Shown one piece after another: positions 26,101 to 33,116 of a DNA stretch of 50,733 nt. Numbering within the stretch: the first letter of the stretch is position 1; every line of letters begins with the position of its first letter. The stretch lies in the NCBI GenBank assembly GCA_003165465.1, contig PLUM01000025.1:955-51687 (forward strand), in the 5' to 3' direction. The position numbers were made by a program, and so were the translations under genes. Below the pieces are notes generated by a model, which did not search any database, had not been told where the DNA came from, and was given only the letters and a program-made list of their open reading frames with translations. Source of the stretch: Acidobacteriota bacterium. GTDB lineage: Bacteria > Acidobacteriota > Terriglobia > Acidiferrales > UBA7541.

Positions 26101-26552
26101 GCAACCCCATCAACTCGGACTATCGAACTACTCTCCAATACGTCAATCTGAGCTGTTTCGCGGCTCCTTATGCACCGGCATCCATGGCTTCGCAGTGCGC
26201 CACCAATTCTTATCCGGGCGCCTCACCGTCGCAGCTGCCGAGCGGGATGATTTATTGCCAGAATCTCTTTGGCAATAGCGGACGCAACTCCCTGACCGGG
26301 CCGGGGCTTGTAAACTTCGACTTCATGGTCTTCAAAAACAACTACATTCACCGGATTTCGGAGAGCTTCAATCTCCAGTTCCGCGCGGAGATGTTCAACG
26401 TGTTCAACCATGCCAACTATCTGCCACCGATCAACAACGAAACGATCTTCAGCGGGTCTGGAGCTGTCGCATCGGGCACACCGGGCAAGCTGGATACAAC
26501 CGGCGGCTTTGAGTCTCGCCAGATTCAGCTGAGCTTGAAGGCCATCTGGTAA
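23136..26552 (+). CDS. TonB-dependent receptor with carboxypeptidase regulatory-like domain (Oar-like)
   Basis: 1138 residues, the size of the acidobacterial Oar-like receptors. Signal peptide to about 31 (FSLFTGVAVYAQ), CarboxypepD_reg beta-sandwich about 36-117 (ATLSGTVTDASGSAVPNATVSIKN...GLYSVPNLPPSVYEV), plug about 120-270 (SVTVTGEAPQVDLTSSAISGEV, ELPLNGRDW, GRTSGGVINAITKAGTNNFHGDAYWFLRDEGLDARN), then a beta-barrel ending in SRQIQLSLKAIW with an aromatic last residue. It should import a large substrate such as an oligosaccharide or peptide using TonB energy; the substrate is unknown. The SD GAGGAGG is strong, a promoter lies upstream and an excellent terminator downstream, so it is monocistronic. 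Family C repeats lie on both sides. Confidence 0.93.
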   Translation: MGVGSSRKLTAVFAISALVFSLFTGVAVYAQVSGATLSGTVTDASGSAVPNATVSIKNTSTGIVKETTTDSAGLYSVPNLPPSVYEVKTTASGFSSQTQTGLTLTVGAQQTLNFTLKVGQVSESVTVTGEAPQVDLTSSAISGEVNETTVRELPLNGRDWSSLSVLEPGVIGIRTQQTTVGTVNRGNRGFGNQLSVAGHRPTENNYRVNGITVNDYSNGSPGSVQGSQLGVDAIQEFSVLTANYTAEYGRTSGGVINAITKAGTNNFHGDAYWFLRDEGLDARNTFDPANTTTPPFHRNQFGGSAGGPIQKGKTFIFGDFEAIRQTKSTSGNSTVPSAAARAGTLCSAIAVTAVCPYNGLLGPQTITVDPKIVPYLALFPLPTPGLPLDPLGDTGQFLAAIPIVFTENYATARVDHHFSDKDELDAVWFFDRGPQFAPDAFLLSTTQTFSERIMGGLEETHTFSSSLVNTARVGYNRTVGFVGMPGVALQPIASNPLLSDGYLVGHPAPIITGTGLTTMQGSLGSQTANNHYGNSFQFNDDAFYTRGNHSIKFGFSAERIQYNELSVQRPNGTFSFGGSLSSFLLNQPTSFQQGNSAVEKELGTRTTFFAGYLQDDWKVRPNLTLNLGVRYEIATLPTEAHYGFTVVPSPNISAAPINVTHPWQTNPTNKDFEPRVGFAWDPFKDGKTSVRGGFGIFDILPGPWVINIQESGSLPFASTVINGTLNPGDFPLLTGVALGSSSAQAYAPDQNPKRNYAMNWNLSIERQITSTMTATIGYVGSHTLHSPFTTDTSNSVGPPQVVSTPVGMLWPCGPTAAPNPVSTCAVGFLPTGTNVPSTVFNPFVGQLRPTFWDDNAHYNALQAHLTKRFSHGLQGEASFTWSRCNDHGSSGDIGDAYQNSYSSLIFFNPGSRNGPCDFDVNKNFVGNLIYDIPSPKSDSAIVSHLAGGWEIGGILSISTGTPFTVSMGGDPIGIKNGDSATYPNRLPNCNPINSDYRTTLQYVNLSCFAAPYAPASMASQCATNSYPGASPSQLPSGMIYCQNLFGNSGRNSLTGPGLVNFDFMVFKNNYIHRISESFNLQFRAEMFNVFNHANYLPPINNETIFSGSGAVASGTPGKLDTTGGFESRQIQLSLKAIW

Positions 26553-26582
26553 AGCGTTAAGTAAGCAGCACGGATGCAAGGC

Positions 26583-26621
26583 AAAGAGCCGGGCCTGCAA
26601 AGGCCCGGCTCTTTGTTTTTT
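26583..26621 (+). terminator. Rho-independent terminator of the receptor gene
   Basis: Perfect 13-base stem AAAGAGCCGGGCC (26583-26595) / GGCCCGGCTCTTT (26602-26614), loop TGCAAA, then a T-rich tail TTTGTTTTTT. It begins 30 bases after the receptor stop codon. Confidence 0.92.
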
Positions 26622-26680
26622 GCGAATGCCGATTGGCCGCGAGTTAAGGTAAGCTATCGCACGCGGAACAAGCGGCTAAT

Positions 26681-26775
26681 CATTCCGTCATTCCGAGCGA
26701 AGCGAGGAATCTCTCTTCGATCGCAAGCCCAGGAAAGAAAGAGAGATTCCTCGCTTCGCTCGGAATGACAGAATG
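26681..26775. repeat. Snap-back repeat, family C copy 2
   Basis: Arms of about 37 bases, near-perfect: CATTCCGTCATTCCGAGCGA...AGGAATCTCTCTT (26681-26717) and its reverse complement ending CGGAATGACAGAATG (26775). The core TCATTCCGAGCGAAGCGAGG belongs to a palindromic intergenic family seen in many bacterial genomes. Confidence 0.85.
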
Positions 26776-26809
26776 TTGAGGCGAAATGTTGAGGCGAAAT
26801 GTTGAAACG
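26771..26809. repeat. Three tandem 13-base units
   Basis: GAATGTTGAGGCG, AAATGTTGAGGCG, AAATGTTGAAACG in direct succession, overlapping the right end of the family C element. No other feature is seen up to the next start codon. Confidence 0.7.
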
Positions 26810-26919
26810 CAACGCTGAGTTATTCCGCAACATTTGGAGCCGGGTCTAACGAAGTGCCTGCAACAAAGTTTCCAGGAACCGCCTGTCATGGCTACAAACA
26901 ATCTAGGGAGGAACCATCG

Positions 26920-27987
26920 ATGAAATTTTCAAGTTACGCACGGCTCGCGCTCGTGTTTTCGATTGTGCTGTCCGCCGCCTGCACGCTGGCGGGCTCGCCA
27001 GCCTCGGGGTATCACCTGATCAAGAAAGTTTCCTTTGGCGCGGCGCCCGGAGCGGGCGCCACGCGAGAATATTTCGATTACGTGGTGGTTGATTCCGCGG
27101 CGCGGCGCGTGTACCTGTCGCACGGCACCGAGATTATCGTGGTTGACGCCGATTCCGGGGAGAAAGTTGGCACGATGGCCGGGGACTGGAAGCGCGTCCA
27201 CGGCGTGGCTCTGGCGCCAGAAGCCGGCCGCGGCTTTATCACGGACGGCGACGCGGGCAACATCGTCATGTTCGACATGAAAACGCTCAAGGTCATCAGC
27301 ACAATCAAGGGCGAGGACGACGCCGATTGGATTCTCTACGATCCGGCATCGAAGCGCATCTTCTCGTTTAACGGCGATGCCAAAACCGCGACCGTCATCG
27401 ATCCCGTGAAGGGCGCAGTGATCAAGAGCATTCCCCTCGGCGGCCAGCCCGAACAGGCCGTGGCCGACGGCAAGGGCATGATCTACGACAACATCGCGAG
27501 CACGAGCGAAGTCATAGCCATCGACTCGAACACCCTCACCATAAAATCGCGCTGGTCCGTGGCGCCTTCCGGGCAGCCCACAGCCATCGCGATGGACACC
27601 AAGAACCGGCGTCTTTTTGTCGGCGGGCGAAATCCCAAACTGCTGGTGGAGATGGACGCCGATACCGGAAAAATTATCGGCCAGTCGTTCCCCATCGGCG
27701 ACCGCGTGGACGCGAATATTTTCGATGCTTCGTCCAACACGCTGGCGGCCGCGGCGCGCGAAGGCACGCTGCACATTTTCCATGAAGACACGGCCGACAA
27801 ACTCACCGAGGTCGAGACCATCAAGACCGAGTTTGGCGCAAAAACCATGGGCCTCGATCCGAAGACCCACAACCTCTACCTGACGACGTCGGATTTTGGT
27901 CCGGCTCCGGCGCCCACGGAAAAACAGCCCAACCCGCAGCCGGTTGCCACGCCGGGAACGTTTCGGCTGCTGATTTACGGAAAATAA
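26920..27987 (+). CDS. YncE-like seven-bladed beta-propeller protein, exported
   Basis: 355 residues from the ATG at 26920, fixed by AGGGAGGAA eight bases upstream. A signal peptide with a possible lipobox (LVFSIVLSAAC, cysteine near 21) is followed by repeated propeller strands: YVVVDSAARRVYLSHGTEIIVVDADSGEKVGTM, RGFITDGDAGNIVMFDMKTLKVISTI, KRIFSFNGDAKTATVIDPVKGAVIKSI and similar, typical of the YVTN/YncE family. Function in the periplasm is unknown; relatives bind DNA or cell-wall components. A Pro-rich tail (APAPTEKQPNPQP) precedes the end. It is followed by the amidohydrolase gene on the same strand. Confidence 0.83.
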   Translation: MKFSSYARLALVFSIVLSAACTLAGSPASGYHLIKKVSFGAAPGAGATREYFDYVVVDSAARRVYLSHGTEIIVVDADSGEKVGTMAGDWKRVHGVALAPEAGRGFITDGDAGNIVMFDMKTLKVISTIKGEDDADWILYDPASKRIFSFNGDAKTATVIDPVKGAVIKSIPLGGQPEQAVADGKGMIYDNIASTSEVIAIDSNTLTIKSRWSVAPSGQPTAIAMDTKNRRLFVGGRNPKLLVEMDADTGKIIGQSFPIGDRVDANIFDASSNTLAAAAREGTLHIFHEDTADKLTEVETIKTEFGAKTMGLDPKTHNLYLTTSDFGPAPAPTEKQPNPQPVATPGTFRLLIYGK

Positions 27988-28005
27988 CGGAAACGCGAGC
28001 CATTC

Positions 28006-28082
28006 GGTGGCGCGGGCTTCAGACTGCGCGGTGCAGGTTTCGGACGAACGAAACCGCACAGGCTGGAGCCTGTGACACTGGG
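28006..28082. repeat. Decayed paired palindrome related to family A
   Basis: GTGGCGCGGGCTTCAGACTG on the left, GCACAGGCTGGAGCCTGTGACAC on the right, with GCAGGTTTCGGACGAACGAAACC between. It lies between the propeller gene and the amidohydrolase gene. Confidence 0.6.
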
Positions 28083-28120
28083 GTATCAGTACACTTTGCA
28101 TGCATCCGAACGGAGGCTTT

Positions 28121-29416
28121 ATGAAGCGATGGAAATTTGCGGTGAGCGCGTTCCTGGTTTTGGCAATGGCGGCGATCGTGCCCGCGCAAGCGCAACAGGT
28201 CACGGCGATCCGCGCGGGCAAGATGTTCGATCCACGGTCGGGCGCGAATTTGACCAATCAGGTTGTACTCATTACCGGCGATAAAATTACAGAAGTTGGT
28301 CCAGCGGACCGCGTGAAAATTCCGGCGGGCGCGAAAGTGATCGACCTCAGCCAGGCGACGGTGCTGCCGGGATTGATTGACGGCCACGTACACCTGACAG
28401 ACGCGCAGGGCGGCTTGCAGCACCAGATGATGGTCGCGCTCTTCAGTGCCACGGCGAGCATGAACGCCGGCTACACCACGCTCGTATCCATGGGCACGCA
28501 CGGCGGCGGCTATGGCGACGTCGAGCTTAAGAAGGCCATCGAAGCCGGTCTCGTGAAAGGCCCGCGCATCATCACCTCCGGACCCATTGTCAACATCACT
28601 ATGCCGGGCAAATCGCCGTTCCCGCTCCTGAACACGCCCATGGATCCGGACCTGACGGCGAATGGCGCCGATGGAATGCGCGCCGCGGTGCGCGAACTGG
28701 CGCATTACGGCGTCGAGCACGTGAAGATTCACACGACCGGCCCGTTCACTTTCGACAAGGACGGCAAGATGTTCAATCAGCCGCTACCCACGCGTGAGGA
28801 GCTCGCGGCGCTGATCGATGAAGCGCACCGGCGCGGCATGTGGGTCGCCTCGCACACGTATGGAGGCGAGGGGCTGAAGATGGCGATTGATCTCGGCCTG
28901 GACAATATTCAGCATGCGACGGCCGCCACGGACGACGACATCCGCGAGATCGTGCAGAAACACTTGGCGATCACCACGACGATTCTGGATCACCGCCAGG
29001 ACGAGCCCGACGATCTGAAGCAGTGGGCGCCATACAGCCGCTGGCGCCTCGTGGAGCAGACGTGGAAGAAGATGCTTGCCTCCGGCGTGATCCTCGGCTG
29101 GGGCAGCGGCTCCGCGCCGCCGCCAGGCCGTGTGTATAACACGGAGTGCAACTGCTCGCACGGCGTGCAGGGCGAAATGTTTCCCATTTTTGTGAAGTGG
29201 GGAGCCAGCCCAGTATACACGCTGCGCATGGCCACGACGGTGAACGCGGAAATCATCCGCATGTCGGACAAGCTCGGCGCGATCGAGAAGGGCAAGTTCG
29301 CCGACATCATCGCGGTTTCCGGCGATCCGCTGCAAGATATCAGCGAGATGCAGCATGTGAAATTCGTGATGAAAGGCGGGTCGGTTGTGCGGAACGATCT
29401 GGTTCCGGCGCAGTAA
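28121..29416 (+). CDS. Secreted amidohydrolase, imidazolonepropionase-like family
   Basis: 431 residues from the ATG at 28121 with CGGAGG in front. Signal peptide MKRWKFAVSAFLVLAMAAIVPAQA. The composite sheet VTAIRAGKMFDPRSGANLTNQVVLITGDKITEVGP leads into a metal-dependent TIM barrel with the first metal pair H89 and H91 in GLIDGHVHLTD, a lysine in EHVKIHTTG as the likely carboxylated ligand, and histidines in WVASHTYGGEG and DNIQHATAAT. The end has the usual MATTVNAEIIRMSDKLGAIEKGKFADIIAVSGDPLQDI. Where relatives have the catalytic Asp (GTDA/GTDS), this protein reads GWGSGSAPPPG, so activity may be altered. Relatives include dipeptidases and prolidases. Confidence 0.85.
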   Translation: MKRWKFAVSAFLVLAMAAIVPAQAQQVTAIRAGKMFDPRSGANLTNQVVLITGDKITEVGPADRVKIPAGAKVIDLSQATVLPGLIDGHVHLTDAQGGLQHQMMVALFSATASMNAGYTTLVSMGTHGGGYGDVELKKAIEAGLVKGPRIITSGPIVNITMPGKSPFPLLNTPMDPDLTANGADGMRAAVRELAHYGVEHVKIHTTGPFTFDKDGKMFNQPLPTREELAALIDEAHRRGMWVASHTYGGEGLKMAIDLGLDNIQHATAATDDDIREIVQKHLAITTTILDHRQDEPDDLKQWAPYSRWRLVEQTWKKMLASGVILGWGSGSAPPPGRVYNTECNCSHGVQGEMFPIFVKWGASPVYTLRMATTVNAEIIRMSDKLGAIEKGKFADIIAVSGDPLQDISEMQHVKFVMKGGSVVRNDLVPAQ

Positions 29417-29442
29417 TGTTCTCCAGGTAATCTCAGGAGTAT

Positions 29443-29473
29443 CTCCGGTGCCCTTATGGCAGGGGCACCGGAG
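29443..29473. terminator. Hairpin between convergent genes
   Basis: CTCCGGTGCCC (29443-29453), nine-base loop, GGGCACCGGAG (29463-29473), a perfect 11-base stem. It straddles the stop codon of the minus-strand flippase gene and follows the amidohydrolase stop by 26 bases. No T-run, so a bidirectional terminator role is only likely. Confidence 0.45.
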
Positions 29474-30494
29474 TCTCCGTAACCCCAGTGGCGCGATACC
29501 GCCAAAGCCCAATGAGCCCCAGCGTGGTGATCACAATATATCCCCCAGCCTGGGCAACCAGGATGTAGGCAATCGCTTCTGTTTGGGAATAGTTGAAGGG
29601 GGTCAGAACCGTAACCGCGGCAAACTGAAAAATGCCGACAGCTCCCGGCGTGGAGGGCAAGGCATTCCCCAGCGCCAGTCCAGTTAATAGCAGCAGCGCG
29701 ACGGAAAATAAAAGGCTCATTCCGAGCGCATGAGCCAGAATCATTGCCCCTGTTGCATCCAGTGACCAGACGATCGCGGTGACCGCGCAGACCTGCAATA
29801 GCCGCATGGGATCGCGAAGTTCGATCAGCGCCAGCGATACGCGCTCGGCAATGTTGTGCAATCGCTCTTTCATTTTATTGCCCACGGGAATCCGCGCGAT
29901 GAATCCTGTGCGGGCGCGATCCAGCCTGGGCAACAGCAAGAAGAAGGCGGTTCCGGCAATCGTTCCAGCGGTCGTGAGAAGCATCACGCGAACCAGCCAT
30001 GCCGGCCTGTTCGAGAGGGTCAGCGACATGAGGGAAGCCATCAGTACTAGAATAATGAGTTCGATGACGCGCTCCGCCATGGCCGTGGTGAAAACGCACG
30101 TCTTTGAGAGACGCGAGCGCGAACTGATCATCGCCGTGCGCACCAGTTCGCCGGCCCGTGCGGGAAGATAATTATTGGCAAGATAGCCGACGGAACTGGC
30201 CCATAAGACAGTCGTGTAAGCGAGCTTCTCTTGCGCGTTGAGCAAAATTCGCCAGCGCATGGCCCGCACGAGGTACGAGAGCGTGCCGAAAGCGAGCGCA
30301 AGGATTAAATAATCAGCACGGCAATGGGCAACAATGCTTGCCACACGCCGCCACTCCACTCCGCGCAGTGAAAAATAAAGCAAAACGCCGGCTAGGCCGA
30401 GCGCTATCGGCCATTTCCAGGAAGAATACGCGTTTTTGTTTCTGGTAGATTGCTCTTCGGAAACGGCGCGCAATCCCTGTGCGGCGGACTGCAA
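29454..30494 (-). CDS. Flippase-like / lysylphosphatidylglycerol synthase TM-region protein
   Basis: 346 residues with about eight membrane segments (WPIALGLAGVLLYFSL, YLILALAFGTLSYLV, VIELIILVLMASLMSL and others). Family-typical blocks are RAMRWRILLNAQEKLAYTTVLWASSVGYLANNYLPARAGELVRTAMIS and LLTGLALGNALPSTPGAVGIFQFAAV. Such proteins (UPF0104 / LPG_synthase_TM) move or modify lipid-linked molecules; here it ends a polysaccharide operon and starts two bases after the GtrB-like gene, so moving the undecaprenyl-linked sugar is a reasonable guess. Last gene of the locus. Confidence 0.82.
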   Translation of the reverse strand: MQSAAQGLRAVSEEQSTRNKNAYSSWKWPIALGLAGVLLYFSLRGVEWRRVASIVAHCRADYLILALAFGTLSYLVRAMRWRILLNAQEKLAYTTVLWASSVGYLANNYLPARAGELVRTAMISSRSRLSKTCVFTTAMAERVIELIILVLMASLMSLTLSNRPAWLVRVMLLTTAGTIAGTAFFLLLPRLDRARTGFIARIPVGNKMKERLHNIAERVSLALIELRDPMRLLQVCAVTAIVWSLDATGAMILAHALGMSLLFSVALLLLTGLALGNALPSTPGAVGIFQFAAVTVLTPFNYSQTEAIAYILVAQAGGYIVITTLGLIGLWRYRATGVTETPVPLP

Positions 30495-30496
30495 AG

Positions 30497-31498
30497 CTAC
30501 CCCCGCTCCAGTGCGCTCTCAGCAGGGATACTTTCCCGCCGCGGCTCGCCCGGTCCATATTCGAAGTTGATGCGCTCCTGCTCGATGACAAAAGGCCGCT
30601 TCTGCACCAGGGTATGGATCGTTCCGATGTATTCGCCGATGATGCCGAGAAATACCATCTGGAGCGACATGAAGAAGAACACTCCGATGACGAGGGGAGC
30701 AATGCCGGCCGAGAATCGGTTCCAGAAGATCAGCTTGTAGACGAGATAAATGAGCGACATCAAAACGCACAGCAGCGCACAAGCAAAGCCCGAGAAGGTC
30801 ACAAGGCGCAGGGGCACTTTCGAGAGGTTCGTGATCGCGAGCATCGCGAGGTCGTACAGCGAATAAAAATTATTGTTCGTAATGCCACGCTTCCGTACCG
30901 GCTGATGATACGGAATCTCATAGTGGGGCATGCCGATTTCCGCGATCATCCCGCGAAAATACGGATACGGATCGTCGAACTGCTTGATGGCGTCCACGAC
31001 CTTGCGGTCGTACAGGCCGAAGCCGGTAAAGTTTTCGTACGTCTCGACACCGGAGAGGCGGTTCACCAGCTTGTAATACTGCTTGCGAATCCAGAACATC
31101 AGTCCGTTTTCGTCGCTGGCCGCCTTGACCCCGATGACAACGGGATAGCCCTCTTCCCATTTGCGGATCAGGTCCACGATCATCTCGGGCGGGTCTTGCA
31201 GGTCGGCGACAATCCCGATCACGGCGTCGCCCGAAGCCTGATATAACGCATGCATGGGAGAACGCACATGGCCGAAATTGCGGGTATTGCGGATGACTTT
31301 TACGTTTTTGTCCTGGGTAGCGATGGCTTTGAGTTCGCGCAGCGTATGGTCGCGCGAGGCATTGTCGATGAAGATGTGCTCGTATTTATAGTCTCCCGCC
31401 GCAAGGATTGCCGCGCGCACTCGATCGTACAGTTCGCGAACGTTGCCTTCCTCGTTGTAACAAGGAGTAATGACCGTAATGGTTTTATTGCCCGCCAT
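30497..31498 (-). CDS. Glycosyltransferase family 2, GtrB/dolichyl-phosphate sugar synthase type
   Basis: 333 residues. The GT-A domain starts ITVITPCYNEEGNVRELYDRVRAA, holds the acidic motif VADLQDPPEM near residue 95 and the acceptor loop KRGITNNNFYSLYDLAMLAI. Two carboxyl-terminal membrane helices (FACALLCVLMSLIYLVYKLIFW and LVIGVFFFMSLQMVFLGIIGEYIG) are the hallmark of enzymes that load a sugar on undecaprenyl phosphate at the membrane. It lies between a polytopic GT-C-like protein and the flippase-like gene: together these resemble a gtrA-gtrB-gtrX style unit that adds side sugars outside the cytoplasm. Confidence 0.9.
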   Translation of the reverse strand: MAGNKTITVITPCYNEEGNVRELYDRVRAAILAAGDYKYEHIFIDNASRDHTLRELKAIATQDKNVKVIRNTRNFGHVRSPMHALYQASGDAVIGIVADLQDPPEMIVDLIRKWEEGYPVVIGVKAASDENGLMFWIRKQYYKLVNRLSGVETYENFTGFGLYDRKVVDAIKQFDDPYPYFRGMIAEIGMPHYEIPYHQPVRKRGITNNNFYSLYDLAMLAITNLSKVPLRLVTFSGFACALLCVLMSLIYLVYKLIFWNRFSAGIAPLVIGVFFFMSLQMVFLGIIGEYIGTIHTLVQKRPFVIEQERINFEYGPGEPRRESIPAESALERG

Positions 31499-31572
31499 TT
31501 GAGTTGCTTCGCTCCTTCACGGCAGGATCCGCTGTCCACAAGAAAGGTTGCCGGACGTCTCGTGACTATAAA

Positions 31573-33099
31573 TCATCTGCGATAAAACACGTCAATAGCT
31601 TTGAAGCTCATATCCTGGATGTAGTTCATGCGAATGAACCCGCGCAATATGCCTGGGAAGCGTGTTCTGTCGTTCTTCGCGAATATCAGGACGTCGAAGT
31701 TATCATCTTCCCATGCCTTGTCCACAGTGGGTTCAAGGGATAATGGATAGGAAGTACCTGGATGCCACCAGACCGGCACGTGAGCTGGCGAAACGAATCC
31801 GTTACGAGCGTAGAGAAACTCCATGCGCGGACCAAAGAATATTTTTTGCCCCGCGACGCTCTTTGACACGATATCGACCTGAGACAATATTTCCGCGAAA
31901 ACTTGCCGCGCCTTGAAATCTCCAAAAAATTGATCGTGAATCGTAATCAGTGGTCCGTAGGTTGGTCCGGCCCAGGGACCAACCGCTTTCATCCGGAATC
32001 GATCTACCCCCATGTACGTAGCAAAAATCAAGAACAGGCTACACGACCATAGAAGGGGACGTATCAGCCGTTTATATCGCTCAGCATTCGTGTCGGCCAG
32101 GATAGCTGCACCGATCAGGAATGGCGGAACGTCAACGATTTTCAGATCCCAGTTTGTGCCGAATCCGATCAGGCTGACCAACGCCGCCGAGACCACCAGC
32201 AAGACTGTCGAGGATGCCCATTCGCGCGAACGATCCTGCCAGATGATTTGAATTATTTTGATGGCGGGATAAACAAGCAATCCATAGGTAAGAAGCACGG
32301 GTCCATCGGGAATACTGCTTCCGGGAAAAAACATGCGTGGAACCGCCCTATTTGACACCCCGAAGTAGCCGACAAAAGCATTGTAGAAACTGATGTGAAA
32401 GACCGCGAGCAGCGCAGCATCCACGACGGCGGCAGCCACGACTGCCTGTAGCGCTGGAAGCCAAAGGCGCCGATCCATCGCCAGGCACAAGATACAGAAC
32501 AGCAGTGCGGCCCAAGCGGTATTCGGCTTGCAAAGCAGAAGAAATGCGAAGGAAAATCCGACGTGCGCTGTGGCCTCTCTCGCCCGTTGCGCGGAAGAAG
32601 TCTGGCGAATAAGCGTGTAGGTTGCCAGAATAGAATAAGTTGCAACCCTAATAGCCATCGTGGAGTGGTAGAGGTGATTAACACTGAGCAGAAGGAGTGA
32701 CTGCGCCGCAATGTAGATAAACGGAAGGTAACGCTCGCGGCTATTTCCCCGCACAGAACGTAGTAGCCAGCACAAGCGCAGTCCGAGAAAGCAAAACAGA
32801 AGATAGAGCAAACTCTCTGTAATCAAAATAGCAAACCAATTTACTCCGAATACCCGAAAAGCAGCCGCGACGAGCAGATAGAGCGAAGGCGGAAGAGTGC
32901 TTATAAAGCTCAGGTTGGGTATCTGTCCATTCATTACGCGCCAACCCGAATCAATCACTACGCTGAGGTCGTAGCCGCCGAACTCGGACTGGCCGATATG
33001 GAGATTCGCAACGGCCAGCAACAGAACTGCAAGAGCAAGTCCAAAATAATATCTCAGAGATTTGGTGTCTGATTCCATCCCGGGTGAGCGCGTGATCAT
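31573..33099 (-). CDS. Polytopic membrane protein, probable GT-C type glycosyltransferase
   Basis: About 508 residues from the ATG at 33097-33099 (33078 is the alternative). A frame to 33183 would run into the upstream gene and is rejected. At least ten membrane helices are visible; the first (LALAVLLLAVANLHIG) is followed by an acidic loop GGYDLSVVIDSGWRVMNG, the place where GT-C enzymes keep their catalytic Asp. The carboxyl soluble part (about 380-508) has aromatic and charged stretches (YARNGFVSPAHVPVWWHPGTSYP). No named family is recognised. It lies between FkbM and GtrB-like genes, and is more AT-rich than the flanking chromosome. Confidence 0.72.
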   Translation of the reverse strand: MITRSPGMESDTKSLRYYFGLALAVLLLAVANLHIGQSEFGGYDLSVVIDSGWRVMNGQIPNLSFISTLPPSLYLLVAAAFRVFGVNWFAILITESLLYLLFCFLGLRLCWLLRSVRGNSRERYLPFIYIAAQSLLLLSVNHLYHSTMAIRVATYSILATYTLIRQTSSAQRAREATAHVGFSFAFLLLCKPNTAWAALLFCILCLAMDRRLWLPALQAVVAAAVVDAALLAVFHISFYNAFVGYFGVSNRAVPRMFFPGSSIPDGPVLLTYGLLVYPAIKIIQIIWQDRSREWASSTVLLVVSAALVSLIGFGTNWDLKIVDVPPFLIGAAILADTNAERYKRLIRPLLWSCSLFLIFATYMGVDRFRMKAVGPWAGPTYGPLITIHDQFFGDFKARQVFAEILSQVDIVSKSVAGQKIFFGPRMEFLYARNGFVSPAHVPVWWHPGTSYPLSLEPTVDKAWEDDNFDVLIFAKNDRTRFPGILRGFIRMNYIQDMSFKAIDVFYRR

Positions 33100-33116
33100 G
33101 TCTTTGGTCAAGCAAT

